A DNA stretch of 64,000 nt from Oscillospiraceae bacterium (GCA_017398725.1 JAFQFA010000011.1:1-64000); one strand, 5' to 3'. Positions 51,332-60,394 are shown, counted from the first letter of the stretch. Numbers and translations are program-made. The notes: generated by a model not told the origin, from the sequence alone.

Positions 51332-51379
51332 CGCCCAAATGCATATAGCTTGAATATTTTGCCGGGGCAGTTTGCTCGC

Positions 51380-51404
51380 TATTATTACATAATGCGGATT
51401 ATGT
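51380..51404 (+). promoter_or_regulatory. Recombination-like site 2 with adjoining -10 element
   Basis: ACATAATGCGGATTATGT (51387-51404) is the exact reverse complement of the core of site 1. A possible -10, TATTAT (51380-51385), lies just inside it, with a weak -35 (TTTGCC at 51358-51363). As placed, the promoter would read rightward into the SPFH operon; inversion of the segment would turn it away. Confidence 0.5.
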
Positions 51405-51460
51405 TGTGTCAATTCGTTTTATCCCACAAACATAGAAAGAAATCAAAGGGGGACTTATCC

Positions 51461-52819
51461 ATGGCGTTGTTTACCAGTAGCAATCCCAAAGAAAAGCAGC
51501 ATTCCGGCATCCTTGGTGCATTTTCCGTAGATGTAATCAAGTGGGAACCGGAAACCGATGCAGAAGCTTCTGTCATCGTTCACAAGTTTGAATACGAGGA
51601 TTTTCCTAACGGTTCTTATTTGATTGTCGGACCTTCTCAGATGGCAATCTTCACAAACAATATGAACGCTGCCAACTCCCTGGGGGATGCATCTGCGGGT
51701 CAGTCTCAGGTTACAACCTTTGTAGGTCCGTGCAAGATCAAGTTAGAGACCGGCGACAGCCGCTTTGCTCCGTTCCGCAATATTTCTCATGCGCTGACAG
51801 GCGGAGAATCTGCGTTCCATAGCACGGTCTACTTTGTGAATACTACATACCTGAACGACCTGTCTTGGGGTACGCAAGCTCCTGTGGTTGTTGTGGATCC
51901 TGAGGAAGATGTGAATGTGCATGTTCGTGCATTCGGTTTGTTTGGTGTGCACATTGAGCAGGTGGATACCAGCCGTGCTGAATTGCAGGCAAGAAAATTC
52001 CTGCAAAAGATTGTAGGCACAAGAGCAGACTACACAAGAGATGAACTGGTTGCTTTTATGCGCGCCAAGATCCTGGAGTATGTGCCGAATCTTCTGGCGA
52101 ACAACATCATCCGCCAGAACATTAGTGTTTTGAAAATCAGCGCATACCTCTCCGAGTTCTCTGCAACCATCTGCGAGGCACTGCGAGATCACTTCGATGA
52201 ATTTGGTCTGACCCTGGATAACTTCTCCTTCCACAGCATCAATGTGCCGGACGAGGATCTCAGAATCATCAACGAGGCTAAGATCCAGAGAAAGAAAGAC
52301 CAGATCGAAGCCGAAGGCACAGCGGCCAAGATGGATATCGAATCTGCTGCACGTGCTCGTATGCGCGAGCGTGAAGGTTATACCTATCAGCAGGAGCATT
52401 CCTTCGATGTTATGAAGGCTGCAGCTCAGAATGAGGGCACGGCATCTAATCTGATGGGAGCAGGCATGGGCATGGGTATGGGATTTGGTGTTGGTGGCGC
52501 TTTTGGTGCCGGTATGAGCAATATCGCGCAGAACACAATCGGTGCAGTAAATAATACTCCTGCACAGAACGCACCGGCACAAGGCAATGCATGTCCTAAG
52601 TGTGGTGCTGCCTGTGCTCCTGATGCAAAGTTCTGCCTGAACTGTGGTGAGAAATTGGGCGTTGCAGGTACTGCTTGTCCTGAGTGCGGAGCTGCACTTC
52701 CTGCCGGAGCGAAATTCTGTGCGAACTGTGGGCACAAGCTGGAAACCGCCTGTCCCAATTGCGGAAACAAGTTGGCACCGGGAGCAAAATTTTGTCCCGA
52801 GTGCGGTACAAAGATTTAA
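51461..52819 (+). CDS. SPFH-domain protein with three C-terminal zinc ribbons (YdjI-like)
   Basis: A 452-residue protein. Residues 1 to about 300 form the SPFH/virion-core-like region (SGILGAFSVDVIKWEPET, FEYEDFPNGSYLIVGPSQMA) with a charged helical end (INEAKIQRKKDQIEAEGTAA). A Gly/Met-rich stretch (GMGMGMGFGVGGAFGAGM) and an Ala/Asn-rich linker follow, then three zinc ribbons: CPKCG...FCLNCGEKL, CPECG...FCANCGHKL, CPNCG...FCPECGTKI. Bacillus YdjI, a relative, works with PspA at stressed membranes. AAAGGGGG lies 8 bases before the ATG. First gene of a six-gene operon. Confidence 0.88.
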   Translation: MALFTSSNPKEKQHSGILGAFSVDVIKWEPETDAEASVIVHKFEYEDFPNGSYLIVGPSQMAIFTNNMNAANSLGDASAGQSQVTTFVGPCKIKLETGDSRFAPFRNISHALTGGESAFHSTVYFVNTTYLNDLSWGTQAPVVVVDPEEDVNVHVRAFGLFGVHIEQVDTSRAELQARKFLQKIVGTRADYTRDELVAFMRAKILEYVPNLLANNIIRQNISVLKISAYLSEFSATICEALRDHFDEFGLTLDNFSFHSINVPDEDLRIINEAKIQRKKDQIEAEGTAAKMDIESAARARMREREGYTYQQEHSFDVMKAAAQNEGTASNLMGAGMGMGMGFGVGGAFGAGMSNIAQNTIGAVNNTPAQNAPAQGNACPKCGAACAPDAKFCLNCGEKLGVAGTACPECGAALPAGAKFCANCGHKLETACPNCGNKLAPGAKFCPECGTKI

Positions 52820-52841
52820 CGCATAGGAGGTTAAGCTGATT

Positions 52842-53543
52842 ATGAAGAAAATTACACGGACTTCAGTTTTGGCAATTTCTATTGCGATAATCGCACTGGT
52901 CTGGCTGTTTGCTGTTGCTGCGTATACCGCTATTTTTGAATTGCCGGAAATTTGTTGGGGCAGCATTGTCTGCACCATTATCGCCGTTATTATTACAGAA
53001 CTGTATTTACTGGTATTCCGAAAGAATCCTGGCGAACAGGGAATAGAACCTGCTGCGCTTGGCATTATTCTGACTATCAGCTTTATGGTAGTTACAATAC
53101 TGCTTAACACGATTTTTGTATTGGTAGAGCACGGGGATTTCAATTGGATTCTTTTGCTTCTGAACTTTATGGTAGTTGCAAGCTACATTATCCCGCTGCT
53201 TTGGGTTGAACTGTCAGTTGCCAGACTTATCAGACAATTGAAGGTAACGGAGCAGAAGACTACACCCTCTGTCAACATCGGAAAGAAACTGGGTGAATTG
53301 CTTGCGATCACCGAGGACGCAGAAATTAGAGGAAAACTACTGAAATTGAAAGAAGCGGTAGATTACGGTACTAATATTTCCACCAATGCAACCGCTGAAA
53401 AAGAGGCTCAGATGGGAGCCTTGTTGGACGAGCTTGCTCAGTTGACAATTGCACGAGCAGACCGCCTGATTATCCTTAACAAGGTTGAAGCAGCAGAAAT
53501 GACTTGGAAAATGCGTAGCAGTACAGCGTCCTCTGTCAGATGA
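52842..53543 (+). CDS. Four-span membrane protein with cytosolic helical tail
   Basis: A 233-residue protein. Four hydrophobic segments (VLAISIAIIALVWLFAVAAY, IVCTIIAVIITELYLLVF, LGIILTISFMVVTILLNTIF, ILLLLNFMVVASYIIPLLWV), then about 100 helical cytosolic residues (KLGELLAITEDAEIRGKLLK). No known enzyme motif. Probably the membrane anchor that recruits the SPFH and zinc-ribbon partners. Ribosome-binding site AGGAGG. Family not recognised. Confidence 0.7.
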   Translation: MKKITRTSVLAISIAIIALVWLFAVAAYTAIFELPEICWGSIVCTIIAVIITELYLLVFRKNPGEQGIEPAALGIILTISFMVVTILLNTIFVLVEHGDFNWILLLLNFMVVASYIIPLLWVELSVARLIRQLKVTEQKTTPSVNIGKKLGELLAITEDAEIRGKLLKLKEAVDYGTNISTNATAEKEAQMGALLDELAQLTIARADRLIILNKVEAAEMTWKMRSSTASSVR

Positions 53544-53561
53544 TAAAGAGAGGATCAAGAT

Positions 53562-54371
53562 ATGGATTTAGAGGGACTGCAATGTCACGGCTGTGGCAGT
53601 ACCAATGTAACATTTGATCCCAAACGGAGGATATTAAGCTGTAATCAGTGCGGAAAGGAAGAGTACTATTCCCGATCAACGCTGAATGCAAACGGCAAGG
53701 TTGTATATGCCCGTCGAAATGCCATCCATTTTTTCAAGGAAGGAAGAATGGATGATGCAAAGCACTACGCTATGGAGGTTCTGAATATCTCCATGGACAA
53801 TGCACCAGCAATGTACATACTGGCATATTATGACGAGTTTACGGCAAGAAAACCGGATTCTATGCGGCTGTTCTTTGAACAGATTATGGATGTGGCGTTG
53901 GAATATGACGAGGTGCGGGATATTTGCAGCTTGATCATGGCTTCTGCCTACAACCTGGCAGACTTTGAAGAAGAGGTTATCCAGCTGATTGCTGTCAATA
54001 TGCAATCGCCGGACGATGCAAGGGAATTGTGCACCGTTATTGATACAATATGTCCGTTTCTGATTTCCAAGCGAACCTCTGCCGGATATCTTACAGACAA
54101 TCTTGTGGAGATGTACCGAGAACTGGCAGAGCATTGCGGCATCCCTAAAACTTGCTTTGCCTTGCTTAAATCGATCGAAACAAATCCGGATTCTCCTTAT
54201 GTAGGAAAGAGCTTTTACCTAAAAGCAAAAGTCCGGTATTTCTATGACAATTACATTGTCAATGTTGGCAAGGTGATTCGGGCAATGAATGATGCCAACA
54301 TGAAAGCAAAATTTGTTGGAGCATACGAGAGCAAGTGTCAGCAATATAAAGCTGACGCAGATATGTCGTAA
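53562..54371 (+). CDS. Zinc-ribbon + TPR-like helical protein
   Basis: A 269-residue protein. The N-terminus is a TFIIB-type zinc ribbon (LQCHGCGSTNVTF, LSCNQCGKEEYY). The rest is helical with TPR-like pairs (ARRNAIHFFKEGRMDDAKHY, APAMYILAYYDEFTARKPDS). No catalytic motif. AGAGAGG precedes the ATG. Its zinc ribbon and repeats suggest a scaffold for the SPFH complex. Function unknown. Confidence 0.7.
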   Translation: MDLEGLQCHGCGSTNVTFDPKRRILSCNQCGKEEYYSRSTLNANGKVVYARRNAIHFFKEGRMDDAKHYAMEVLNISMDNAPAMYILAYYDEFTARKPDSMRLFFEQIMDVALEYDEVRDICSLIMASAYNLADFEEEVIQLIAVNMQSPDDARELCTVIDTICPFLISKRTSAGYLTDNLVEMYRELAEHCGIPKTCFALLKSIETNPDSPYVGKSFYLKAKVRYFYDNYIVNVGKVIRAMNDANMKAKFVGAYESKCQQYKADADMS

Positions 54372-54393
54372 CCAATACTAAGGAGGAGTAAAA

Positions 54394-56061
54394 ATGCCAG
54401 ATATTGCAACAAGTATCAACCTTTCGTCCATTGAAAGACGATTGGATAAGGTCGCGGAGTCTACCAATCGAATTGAGCGCGAAATTGGTCAGACTAATAG
54501 TCGCCTGACGCAAGTAACAAGCGAGCTGAATGAACTGACTGAAGAATTAAACGGCTTAAAGGCGTCTTTTGATCGCTTTATGGACGACTCTAAGAGAGCG
54601 ACCACTTTGCAGAAAGCTGCTACAGAATTGATTCGTGTTCGTCAGGAACTGGAGCAGAATTACGGCGGATACAAGATCGTCAGAGAAACTATGCTTGGCG
54701 TATTGCAGGCAACTGACCTTGCGCTGGTTAAGAAAACCACAATTTCTCAGGTTACTGAAGAACTGATGCTCTCCACACCCGATTACTGGCTTGCTCCTTG
54801 TCTGGTTGCTGTGGCAGCATGGATTGGTAACGACAGAGACTTGGCTAACCGCGCGATCAAGGAAGCGGTCAAGCGCGATGAGGAAAAGACGGCTTTGGCC
54901 ATGGCACTTATCTGCCGGCGTAACAACAGAACGGATACTTGCTTTGAATGGCTGTCCATCTATTTTGCACATCAGAGTGCAGAAAACTTTACCGAAAGTA
55001 ACTTTACATACCTTAATGCTTATCTGAACGGCGTGTTTGGGCCTGATGAAAAGCATATGTGTGAGGACTATGTTGCTAAGTGGCTGCGTGAGATTCAGAG
55101 CAACGGTGCCGATTTTGAAAAACGGCAGACTGAAATCTGGCGAGAGTATTGCAAGAACTTCACTGTAGATCTGGAAGGTCAGTTCCCCCAGATGAGCGGT
55201 AGTGTTCGCGAATATGCGGAAATCGCTGCATACGTAAGCCGTATCAATTCTGTTGGTCGCATTTCCGACAAGTTTTCCAGCATGAAGAATATCACTGTTG
55301 AAGAAGAGAAACTCAAGAAGGATATCGACCAAACCTTGGTTTCCCTCATCAGTCGTTGTGATGCCAAGGAAGAGCCCCTGCGTAAGGAAGAAAGATATTT
55401 GCAGGCAGTCCGTTATTTTGATGGCGATACGGATGCTGCAAAGCACTCTGTCCTGGAGGCAGATCGTAAGCGCACGGAAGAGACCATTGACTTGGTTAGC
55501 CAGATGACAAACATCATTATTAACCGGGAAGATGCTCGTCCTTCTGAGCGAAAGACCTCTGTTAACTTCTTGAGTAGTTACATTCGCAGTGGCTTCCAAG
55601 AGTATATGGCAGAAAAGAAGCCTGAATTTCCCGAGCAGATCACATTGAATGTGGATACATGGTCCGGCACAACCTCTGATGGCGCAAATGCTGATGAATT
55701 GCAGCGCGGTTATGAGCTGCATATGCAGCAGGAGCGGCAGGAGAAGTTAGCTACTGTAAAGAAGGACAAGCCGAAACAGCGTAAGATCCTTGCAGGTGTC
55801 ATTGGTGGCATTAGCTTGATTTTCTTGTTCCTGTTTGCACCTTTGGGCATTATGGGCTTAATTGGCGCAGGTGTATGCTTCTTTACATCCGGAAGCGTTG
55901 AAAAAGCCAATCAGCAGCAGATCGCCAACATCAACGCAGAGTATGATGCCAAAATAGCTGCAGGCAAAAAGAAAATTGATGACATACTTACGGAGTGGAA
56001 GCAAGCAAAGACAATTGTTGATAGCTACGAAAGTGGCGAGACCCCTGACATTGTCGCTTAA
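54394..56061 (+). CDS. Coiled-coil protein with C-terminal membrane hairpin
   Basis: A 555-residue protein. It begins with a long coiled coil (residues 1-75: LDKVAESTNRIEREIGQTNS and on), a helical middle of about 350 residues, then two hydrophobic spans near 470-510 (IGGISLIFLFLFAPLGIMGL, IGAGVCFFTSG) and a last coiled coil (IDDILTEWKQAKTIVDSYES). It may shape or sense membranes. No nucleotide-binding motif seen, so it is not a dynamin. AAGGAGGAG precedes the ATG. Confidence 0.68.
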   Translation: MPDIATSINLSSIERRLDKVAESTNRIEREIGQTNSRLTQVTSELNELTEELNGLKASFDRFMDDSKRATTLQKAATELIRVRQELEQNYGGYKIVRETMLGVLQATDLALVKKTTISQVTEELMLSTPDYWLAPCLVAVAAWIGNDRDLANRAIKEAVKRDEEKTALAMALICRRNNRTDTCFEWLSIYFAHQSAENFTESNFTYLNAYLNGVFGPDEKHMCEDYVAKWLREIQSNGADFEKRQTEIWREYCKNFTVDLEGQFPQMSGSVREYAEIAAYVSRINSVGRISDKFSSMKNITVEEEKLKKDIDQTLVSLISRCDAKEEPLRKEERYLQAVRYFDGDTDAAKHSVLEADRKRTEETIDLVSQMTNIIINREDARPSERKTSVNFLSSYIRSGFQEYMAEKKPEFPEQITLNVDTWSGTTSDGANADELQRGYELHMQQERQEKLATVKKDKPKQRKILAGVIGGISLIFLFLFAPLGIMGLIGAGVCFFTSGSVEKANQQQIANINAEYDAKIAAGKKKIDDILTEWKQAKTIVDSYESGETPDIVA

Positions 56062-56076
56062 ACTGGAGGTAGAGAT

Positions 56077-56247
56077 ATGACTGATACCAATTTGGCAAAT
56101 GAATTCAGCGAGTTTGAAGAACTCGAGGCAATGTTTGGTCAGGATACATCGGATCTGGCTAAAATGGAAAAAGTAATGCTGACTCAAAACTTGGAAGGTT
56201 TTGCAAGTTGTTTCCCTGAATGGGATCTGCATCCTCCGGTTGCTTGA
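56077..56247 (+). CDS. Small acidic protein (56 aa)
   Basis: A 56-residue, acidic protein (NEFSEFEELEAMFGQDTSDL) ending CFPEWDLHPPVA. GGAGG lies 8 bases before the ATG and the gene sits tightly between operon members, so it is likely real although very short. Function unknown; it could be a partner or inhibitor of the neighbours. Confidence 0.65.
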   Translation: MTDTNLANEFSEFEELEAMFGQDTSDLAKMEKVMLTQNLEGFASCFPEWDLHPPVA

Positions 56248-56267
56248 TTTATGGGAGAATGCATGCT

Positions 56268-56753
56268 ATGGACAATCTGAACTTATTACAGGACGAAGTT
56301 GTTATTTTTCATAACCAAGAAGCACGGGAAGTAAAAGCGGATACAACCATTGACCTCTATCTTACAAGCCATAATGTGATTGTCTGCAAGACCGTAAAAA
56401 AGGGATTGCTAAAAAAGGAAAAAGTGGTTGAAAAGTATCCCCTTGAACAGATCTTGGTTTCTGGTGGAAGACCTCAAATTGCCGAGACAATTCCCGATGA
56501 GGACACGGATGACTTCTATGAGGGCTCCATCAAAATTGAATTCACCTCCGGAGCATACATTTTCGAACTTAACGAAGATGGCGAGGATGAGGCAAAGAAA
56601 GCTGCAAAGCAGTGGGTTAATTGCGTAAACATTCTCCTGACTGGTTTGCCCTATGGCAACAACAGCAAGGGGCTGGGCGTAGGCAATGAGAACCAGCCGG
56701 ACAACTCGGCATACGCAGCATATTACTTTTATCAGAAGATCTGGAAAAGATAA
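56268..56753 (+). CDS. PH/GRAM-like domain protein
   Basis: A 161-residue protein whose first 110 residues look like a bacterial PH/GRAM domain (LQDEVVIFHNQEAREVKADT, IDLYLTSHNVIVCKTV, YPLEQILVSGGRPQ) closing with a helix (EAKKAAKQWVNCVNILLTGL). Such domains bind lipids or proteins. Start: ATG at 56268 with GGGAGAA about 10 bases upstream; an in-frame ATG at 56259 is possible. Last gene of the operon. Confidence 0.65.
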   Translation: MDNLNLLQDEVVIFHNQEAREVKADTTIDLYLTSHNVIVCKTVKKGLLKKEKVVEKYPLEQILVSGGRPQIAETIPDEDTDDFYEGSIKIEFTSGAYIFELNEDGEDEAKKAAKQWVNCVNILLTGLPYGNNSKGLGVGNENQPDNSAYAAYYFYQKIWKR

Positions 56754-56755
56754 CG

Positions 56756-56789
56756 AAAAGGAGTCAGCCTTGATTGGCTGACTCCTTTT
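56756..56789 (+). terminator. Terminator of the SPFH operon
   Basis: AAAAGGAGTCAGCC / GGCTGACTCCTTTT with a six-base loop. Downstream, a promoter-like TTGTTG-N18-TATAAA precedes the next gene. Confidence 0.9.
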
Positions 56790-56918
56790 CGATTGTCTAA
56801 AGAAAGATATCCATGTGTATTGAGTAGAAGAAATATTGTTGAAAAACCAAAGATCGTATTATAAAATATAGATACTGAAGACATAAACAAAAACATCAAG
56901 TAAAAGGTGGCATATTGT

Positions 56919-57311
56919 ATGGATAAGATGGAAACGCAAATTCTTGGATTAGTTCAGAGTAAAGGTAAATCTGCTGAAAAAATGACGTCAGCTTTTAAGT
57001 TTATTGGAAACGGAAGCATGGAGGAGGGCATTAAGCGCTTTGCGAAATTCTTCTCCGATTCTGGTTATAGCAAAGGGGAACAAGCTGGAATTATGAAAGG
57101 CGTGGGAGGAACGCTTGGTACTCTGACCCTAGCAGCATTAATCTATTACCTAGCACTGTACATAAAGCAGCAGGTGCAAAAGCAAAAGGAATTGGAAAAA
57201 GAAGGGCAGGGTATTATTGCAGCCTTGGAAAGCGTGCCGGACGATGCAGGAGAAGAGTATCTGGACGGTCAGATGGATAATGAGTCAAACAGCGTAGAAG
57301 ATGAATCATAA
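56919..57311 (+). CDS. Single-span membrane protein with acidic tail
   Basis: A 130-residue protein. N-terminal helical part (TSAFKFIGNGSMEEGIKRFA), one membrane span (LGTLTLAALIYYLALYIK), a charged coiled coil (QQVQKQKELEKEGQG) and a very acidic end. AAAAGGTGG precedes the ATG. Co-directional with two larger membrane proteins. Function unknown. Confidence 0.62.
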   Translation: MDKMETQILGLVQSKGKSAEKMTSAFKFIGNGSMEEGIKRFAKFFSDSGYSKGEQAGIMKGVGGTLGTLTLAALIYYLALYIKQQVQKQKELEKEGQGIIAALESVPDDAGEEYLDGQMDNESNSVEDES

Positions 57312-57343
57312 TACTATGATTGATATAGACATTGGAGGATTTG

Positions 57344-58129
57344 ATGAGACAGAAAAATACTATTTGGCGATATATTTGGGATGTTGTGTTGATCCTAACA
57401 GGTGCTATAATTGTTACATTGGGACTGCTAGGACTAGTAGCTTTGTTTGAAAAATGTAATATTCATGTGCCAGGAAGCAGGGAAATGTGGATAGGCTTGA
57501 TTGGTGCAATTTTAGGTGGAGCGTATACACTTTTGGGCGTACAGATTACGATTAGAAGACAAAGAGAGGCAGATATAGACCAACAGCGCTTAGAGCATAT
57601 GCCAATCCTAAAGTTTAAGACCAGTACCAGTTGTATGATGGATTTTGATGGACAAGGTGTTTTTACACTATGTGCAGATGAATTCTTTACAACAGGATTT
57701 CCGGAAAAGGAATTTGGTAACTATCCTACAATTGAGATTTCTTTAGCATCAGCCAATTCAGCGTTTGATGTGCGTATTGATTCTTGTATAACGACAGAAC
57801 ATAAGAAGATTCCAAAGCAAACCGAGTGCTATTTTCCGCAAGAATATCGGTTGGTTGATGATGAAAAAATCCAAAACATGTTTTGGATTGAGGACTATAG
57901 TGGATATCCCCAAAGTAATGTTCAGGGCATATTAAGAATTGCCTATTCGGATGTTTTTGGAAACCCTTATTATCAAGATATTAGTTTTACATATGATGAG
58001 CACTTGTTTGACAGCGATGATATGTTAGTTGTTGACAGAGTAATGTCCCCGGTTCTAGCAGACAAAAAGGCACCCACTCTTTTGGAGCGGGTGCGTAAAG
58101 AATACTCGTATCTCTATGATAAAAAGTAA
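57344..58129 (+). CDS. Two-span membrane protein with cytosolic beta domain, A
   Basis: A 261-residue protein. Two spans (VVLILTGAIIVTLGLLGLVA and MWIGLIGAILGGAYTLLGVQ), then ITIRRQREAD and a soluble, beta-rich part of about 180 residues. The start at 57344 follows GGAGG. The second span plus its charged end resemble those of the protein at 58334-59182 (WIG...G.I.GG...T..R), so the two share a layout. Such membrane-tethered domains occur in island-borne defence-type genes, but no known effector motif is seen. Confidence 0.62.
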   Translation: MRQKNTIWRYIWDVVLILTGAIIVTLGLLGLVALFEKCNIHVPGSREMWIGLIGAILGGAYTLLGVQITIRRQREADIDQQRLEHMPILKFKTSTSCMMDFDGQGVFTLCADEFFTTGFPEKEFGNYPTIEISLASANSAFDVRIDSCITTEHKKIPKQTECYFPQEYRLVDDEKIQNMFWIEDYSGYPQSNVQGILRIAYSDVFGNPYYQDISFTYDEHLFDSDDMLVVDRVMSPVLADKKAPTLLERVRKEYSYLYDKK

Positions 58130-58140
58130 GAGAATGGTGA

Positions 58141-58284
58141 TGAAGGAAGCAAGATTTTGGTAAAAATACCGTTTCCACCAGAACCTATTCCTATACGGAT
58201 ATTTATAAAATAATCAACGTGGGCGACAGGATTGAACTAAAGGGAATTGTTGATATGAATAATCATGATGAGATTTTAGAATAA
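58141..58284 (+). pseudogene. Possible gene fragment
   Basis: An open frame of about 45 codons without a start codon ends in a stop at 58282-58284 (YSYTDIYKIINVGDRIELKG, then IVDMNNHDEILE). It reads like the last part of a protein that has lost its beginning. Too short to name. Confidence 0.3.
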
Positions 58285-58333
58285 ACACCATATTATATAT
58301 TTGATTGGACTAGAAACAGAGAGGAGTGAGGGC

Positions 58334-59182
58334 GTGAAAGATATGATTATTTGGAGCTTTATCGGTGCTGTTGTTTTGGTGATCTCGATTTGGGCTGTGT
58401 GCATGGCTGTGAAAGATTTCAAAGAGCAGTTGAATGCTATGAAGGTTTTGCGGGTTACTGCTTTGGTGGTAATACTCTCCCCAATTATTACTTATGCGAT
58501 TTTGGACCTATCTCGAATGCTGAAAAAATACCAGTTTGTTGAAGCCATTGGAAGTGCAGATGCGTGGATAGGCTTTGCGGGATCGATTATTGGTGGCTCA
58601 ATAACGATGATTGCACTATATTTGACATTTAGACATGAACGCGATGTGGGACGACAGCATTATATTGAATCGATAAAGCCATACATTTCTTGTCGGGTTG
58701 CAAATTATGATGAAGATGATCGGACGATTGATGTTGGGAAATGCATTGAGGATTATGGCTTTATCAAGTGTAAAATGAAAAATATTTCAAACAGTATTGC
58801 TAATATAAGCTATGGTGATCAATATATTAGTCTTGAGCAAGAAAAAGGTGTATATGAAAAGCAAGAGAACCTTGATCAATTTGGTATATCGATTTATACT
58901 GTGCAACTAGATAGTGGTTTCTTTTTGGCTCCGAAAGATGATTATAAATGGAATGTAAACTTTAATATTGAATTGGACGATGATGGAAATTATAAATTCC
59001 AAGATTCAGCATTTGCTTTTCGTTATACGATTTTGTTTCAAATTACTGATGCCTTAAAGGCGGACACATATACATTTGAGTTTGCGTTTGATATTAATAT
59101 TAATATTGATACAAACGGAAAACCAATTCTGTTTTTGGATAACCAAAGTAATACTATTTTGGAGAATGTAAAACCAGCATAA
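58334..59182 (+). CDS. Multi-span membrane protein with cytosolic beta domain, B
   Basis: A 282-residue protein with three hydrophobic segments (IIWSFIGAVVLVISIWAVCM, LRVTALVVILSPIITYAILD, AWIGFAGSIIGGSITMIALY), then LTFRHERDVGRQ and about 180 soluble beta-rich residues. GTG start at 58334, 7 bases after GAGGAG. Its last span and the following charged motif parallel those of the protein at 57344-58129. Function unknown. Confidence 0.62.
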   Translation: MKDMIIWSFIGAVVLVISIWAVCMAVKDFKEQLNAMKVLRVTALVVILSPIITYAILDLSRMLKKYQFVEAIGSADAWIGFAGSIIGGSITMIALYLTFRHERDVGRQHYIESIKPYISCRVANYDEDDRTIDVGKCIEDYGFIKCKMKNISNSIANISYGDQYISLEQEKGVYEKQENLDQFGISIYTVQLDSGFFLAPKDDYKWNVNFNIELDDDGNYKFQDSAFAFRYTILFQITDALKADTYTFEFAFDININIDTNGKPILFLDNQSNTILENVKPA

Positions 59183-59194
59183 CACGCAATATCT

Positions 59195-59230
59195 AAGCCT
59201 GGGACGATGCAATGTTCGTCCCAGACTTTT
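59195..59230. terminator. Bidirectional terminator
   Basis: AAGCCTGGGACGA / TCGTCCCAGACTTTT with an eight-base loop, between the convergent membrane-protein gene and integrase gene. Confidence 0.82.
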
Positions 59231-59251
59231 AAATCGTCTACAAAGCTATTT

Positions 59252-60394
59252 TTACATTGTGAGGACTTGTCCCATGGTTTCGGCGGCTTCCTTCTGTGCC
59301 GAGGTGGTGACATGGGCGTAGGTGTCTAGGGTGAAGCCGGCGGAGAAGTGACCGAGCATACCGCTGACCGTCTTGATGTCCACACCGTTCTGGAGGGCGA
59401 TGGTGGCGAAGGTGTGGCGGAGATCATGGAATCTGACCTTTGGGATACCCGCCCTTGCCAGCACTCGTTTGAGCATGTTGTTGACACTGTCGGGTGAGAT
59501 CGGACCACCATTGGGGGATGGGAATACATATTCGTCATTAGTCTTTGCTTTCTGTGTTTTAAGAACTTCTATTGCTTGCTGTGAGATGGTCACAGCGCGA
59601 TAGGAGTTTTTTGTTTTCAGCGGAGCTTCTACGATCTCGCCGTCAACCCTTGCCACCTGCCGTCTGACCTTGATGATACCATTCTTCCAGTCGATGTCTT
59701 GCCACTTTAGCCTCAACAGTTCACCTCTCCGCAGTCCGGTGGCAAGTTCGATGTAGTACATCTCGTACACCCCAGTCTCTTTGGCTTCTTTGAAGAAGGC
59801 TTCCAGTTGTTCTGCCGGTATCGTCTGCATCTCCTTGTGCTCCACCTTGGGCAGTTCGCAGGCATCCGTGGGATTCTCAATAATGATTTTCTGTGCCACC
59901 GCCAGTTCCATCGCTGAGGAGATTACTTGGTTGATGTTCCTAACTGTCTTGGCAGACAATCCTTTCGGTTGCTTTTCGGATTCCTTCCGTTCAATGCGAC
60001 CCTTGGTCAGAAGCTTGCGGTAGAATTTCTGTAAGTCCATAGTTGTCAGCTTCTCCAAGGGGATGTTACCGATGTTTGGCTTGATGTGGTTATCGATGTA
60101 ACCTTTGTAGGTCTGATGGCTTGATGCTCGGACCTTGATCTTTGCCACGTTCTCGTACCATGTGTCCATCCAAGTTCCTACGGTGTACTGCCCGGTCTTG
60201 GTGAAGTCAATCTTTCCACACTCCACTAATGCTTTCTTCAGTTTCTCCTTGACTTCAGCTTGTGTCTTGCCCAACACATTCTTGAAGACTTGTTTGCCGG
60301 TGGCAGGATCGTGGCCGGCTGTGTACCGACCTTCCCAGCGACCGTCTTTTCTCTTTCGGATATTACCTTCTCCGTTGGATCGTCTTTTTGCCAT
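59252..60394 (-). CDS. int: Tyrosine integrase of the mobilisable element
   Basis: A 380-residue integrase of phage/Tn916 type: N-terminal arm-binding domain (EGNIRKRKDGRWEGRYTAGH), core-binding domain (SSHQTYKGYIDNHIKPNIGN), catalytic Arg in TGLRRGELLRL, His-x-x-Arg in FHDLRHTFA, GH in GMLGHFSAG and Tyr in LDTYAHV. Start at 60394 is given by GGGAGGTG 8 bases upstream; a longer frame reaches into the relaxase gene. It should insert and, with the excisionase, remove the element. Confidence 0.93.
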   Translation of the reverse strand: MAKRRSNGEGNIRKRKDGRWEGRYTAGHDPATGKQVFKNVLGKTQAEVKEKLKKALVECGKIDFTKTGQYTVGTWMDTWYENVAKIKVRASSHQTYKGYIDNHIKPNIGNIPLEKLTTMDLQKFYRKLLTKGRIERKESEKQPKGLSAKTVRNINQVISSAMELAVAQKIIIENPTDACELPKVEHKEMQTIPAEQLEAFFKEAKETGVYEMYYIELATGLRRGELLRLKWQDIDWKNGIIKVRRQVARVDGEIVEAPLKTKNSYRAVTISQQAIEVLKTQKAKTNDEYVFPSPNGGPISPDSVNNMLKRVLARAGIPKVRFHDLRHTFATIALQNGVDIKTVSGMLGHFSAGFTLDTYAHVTTSAQKEAAETMGQVLTM

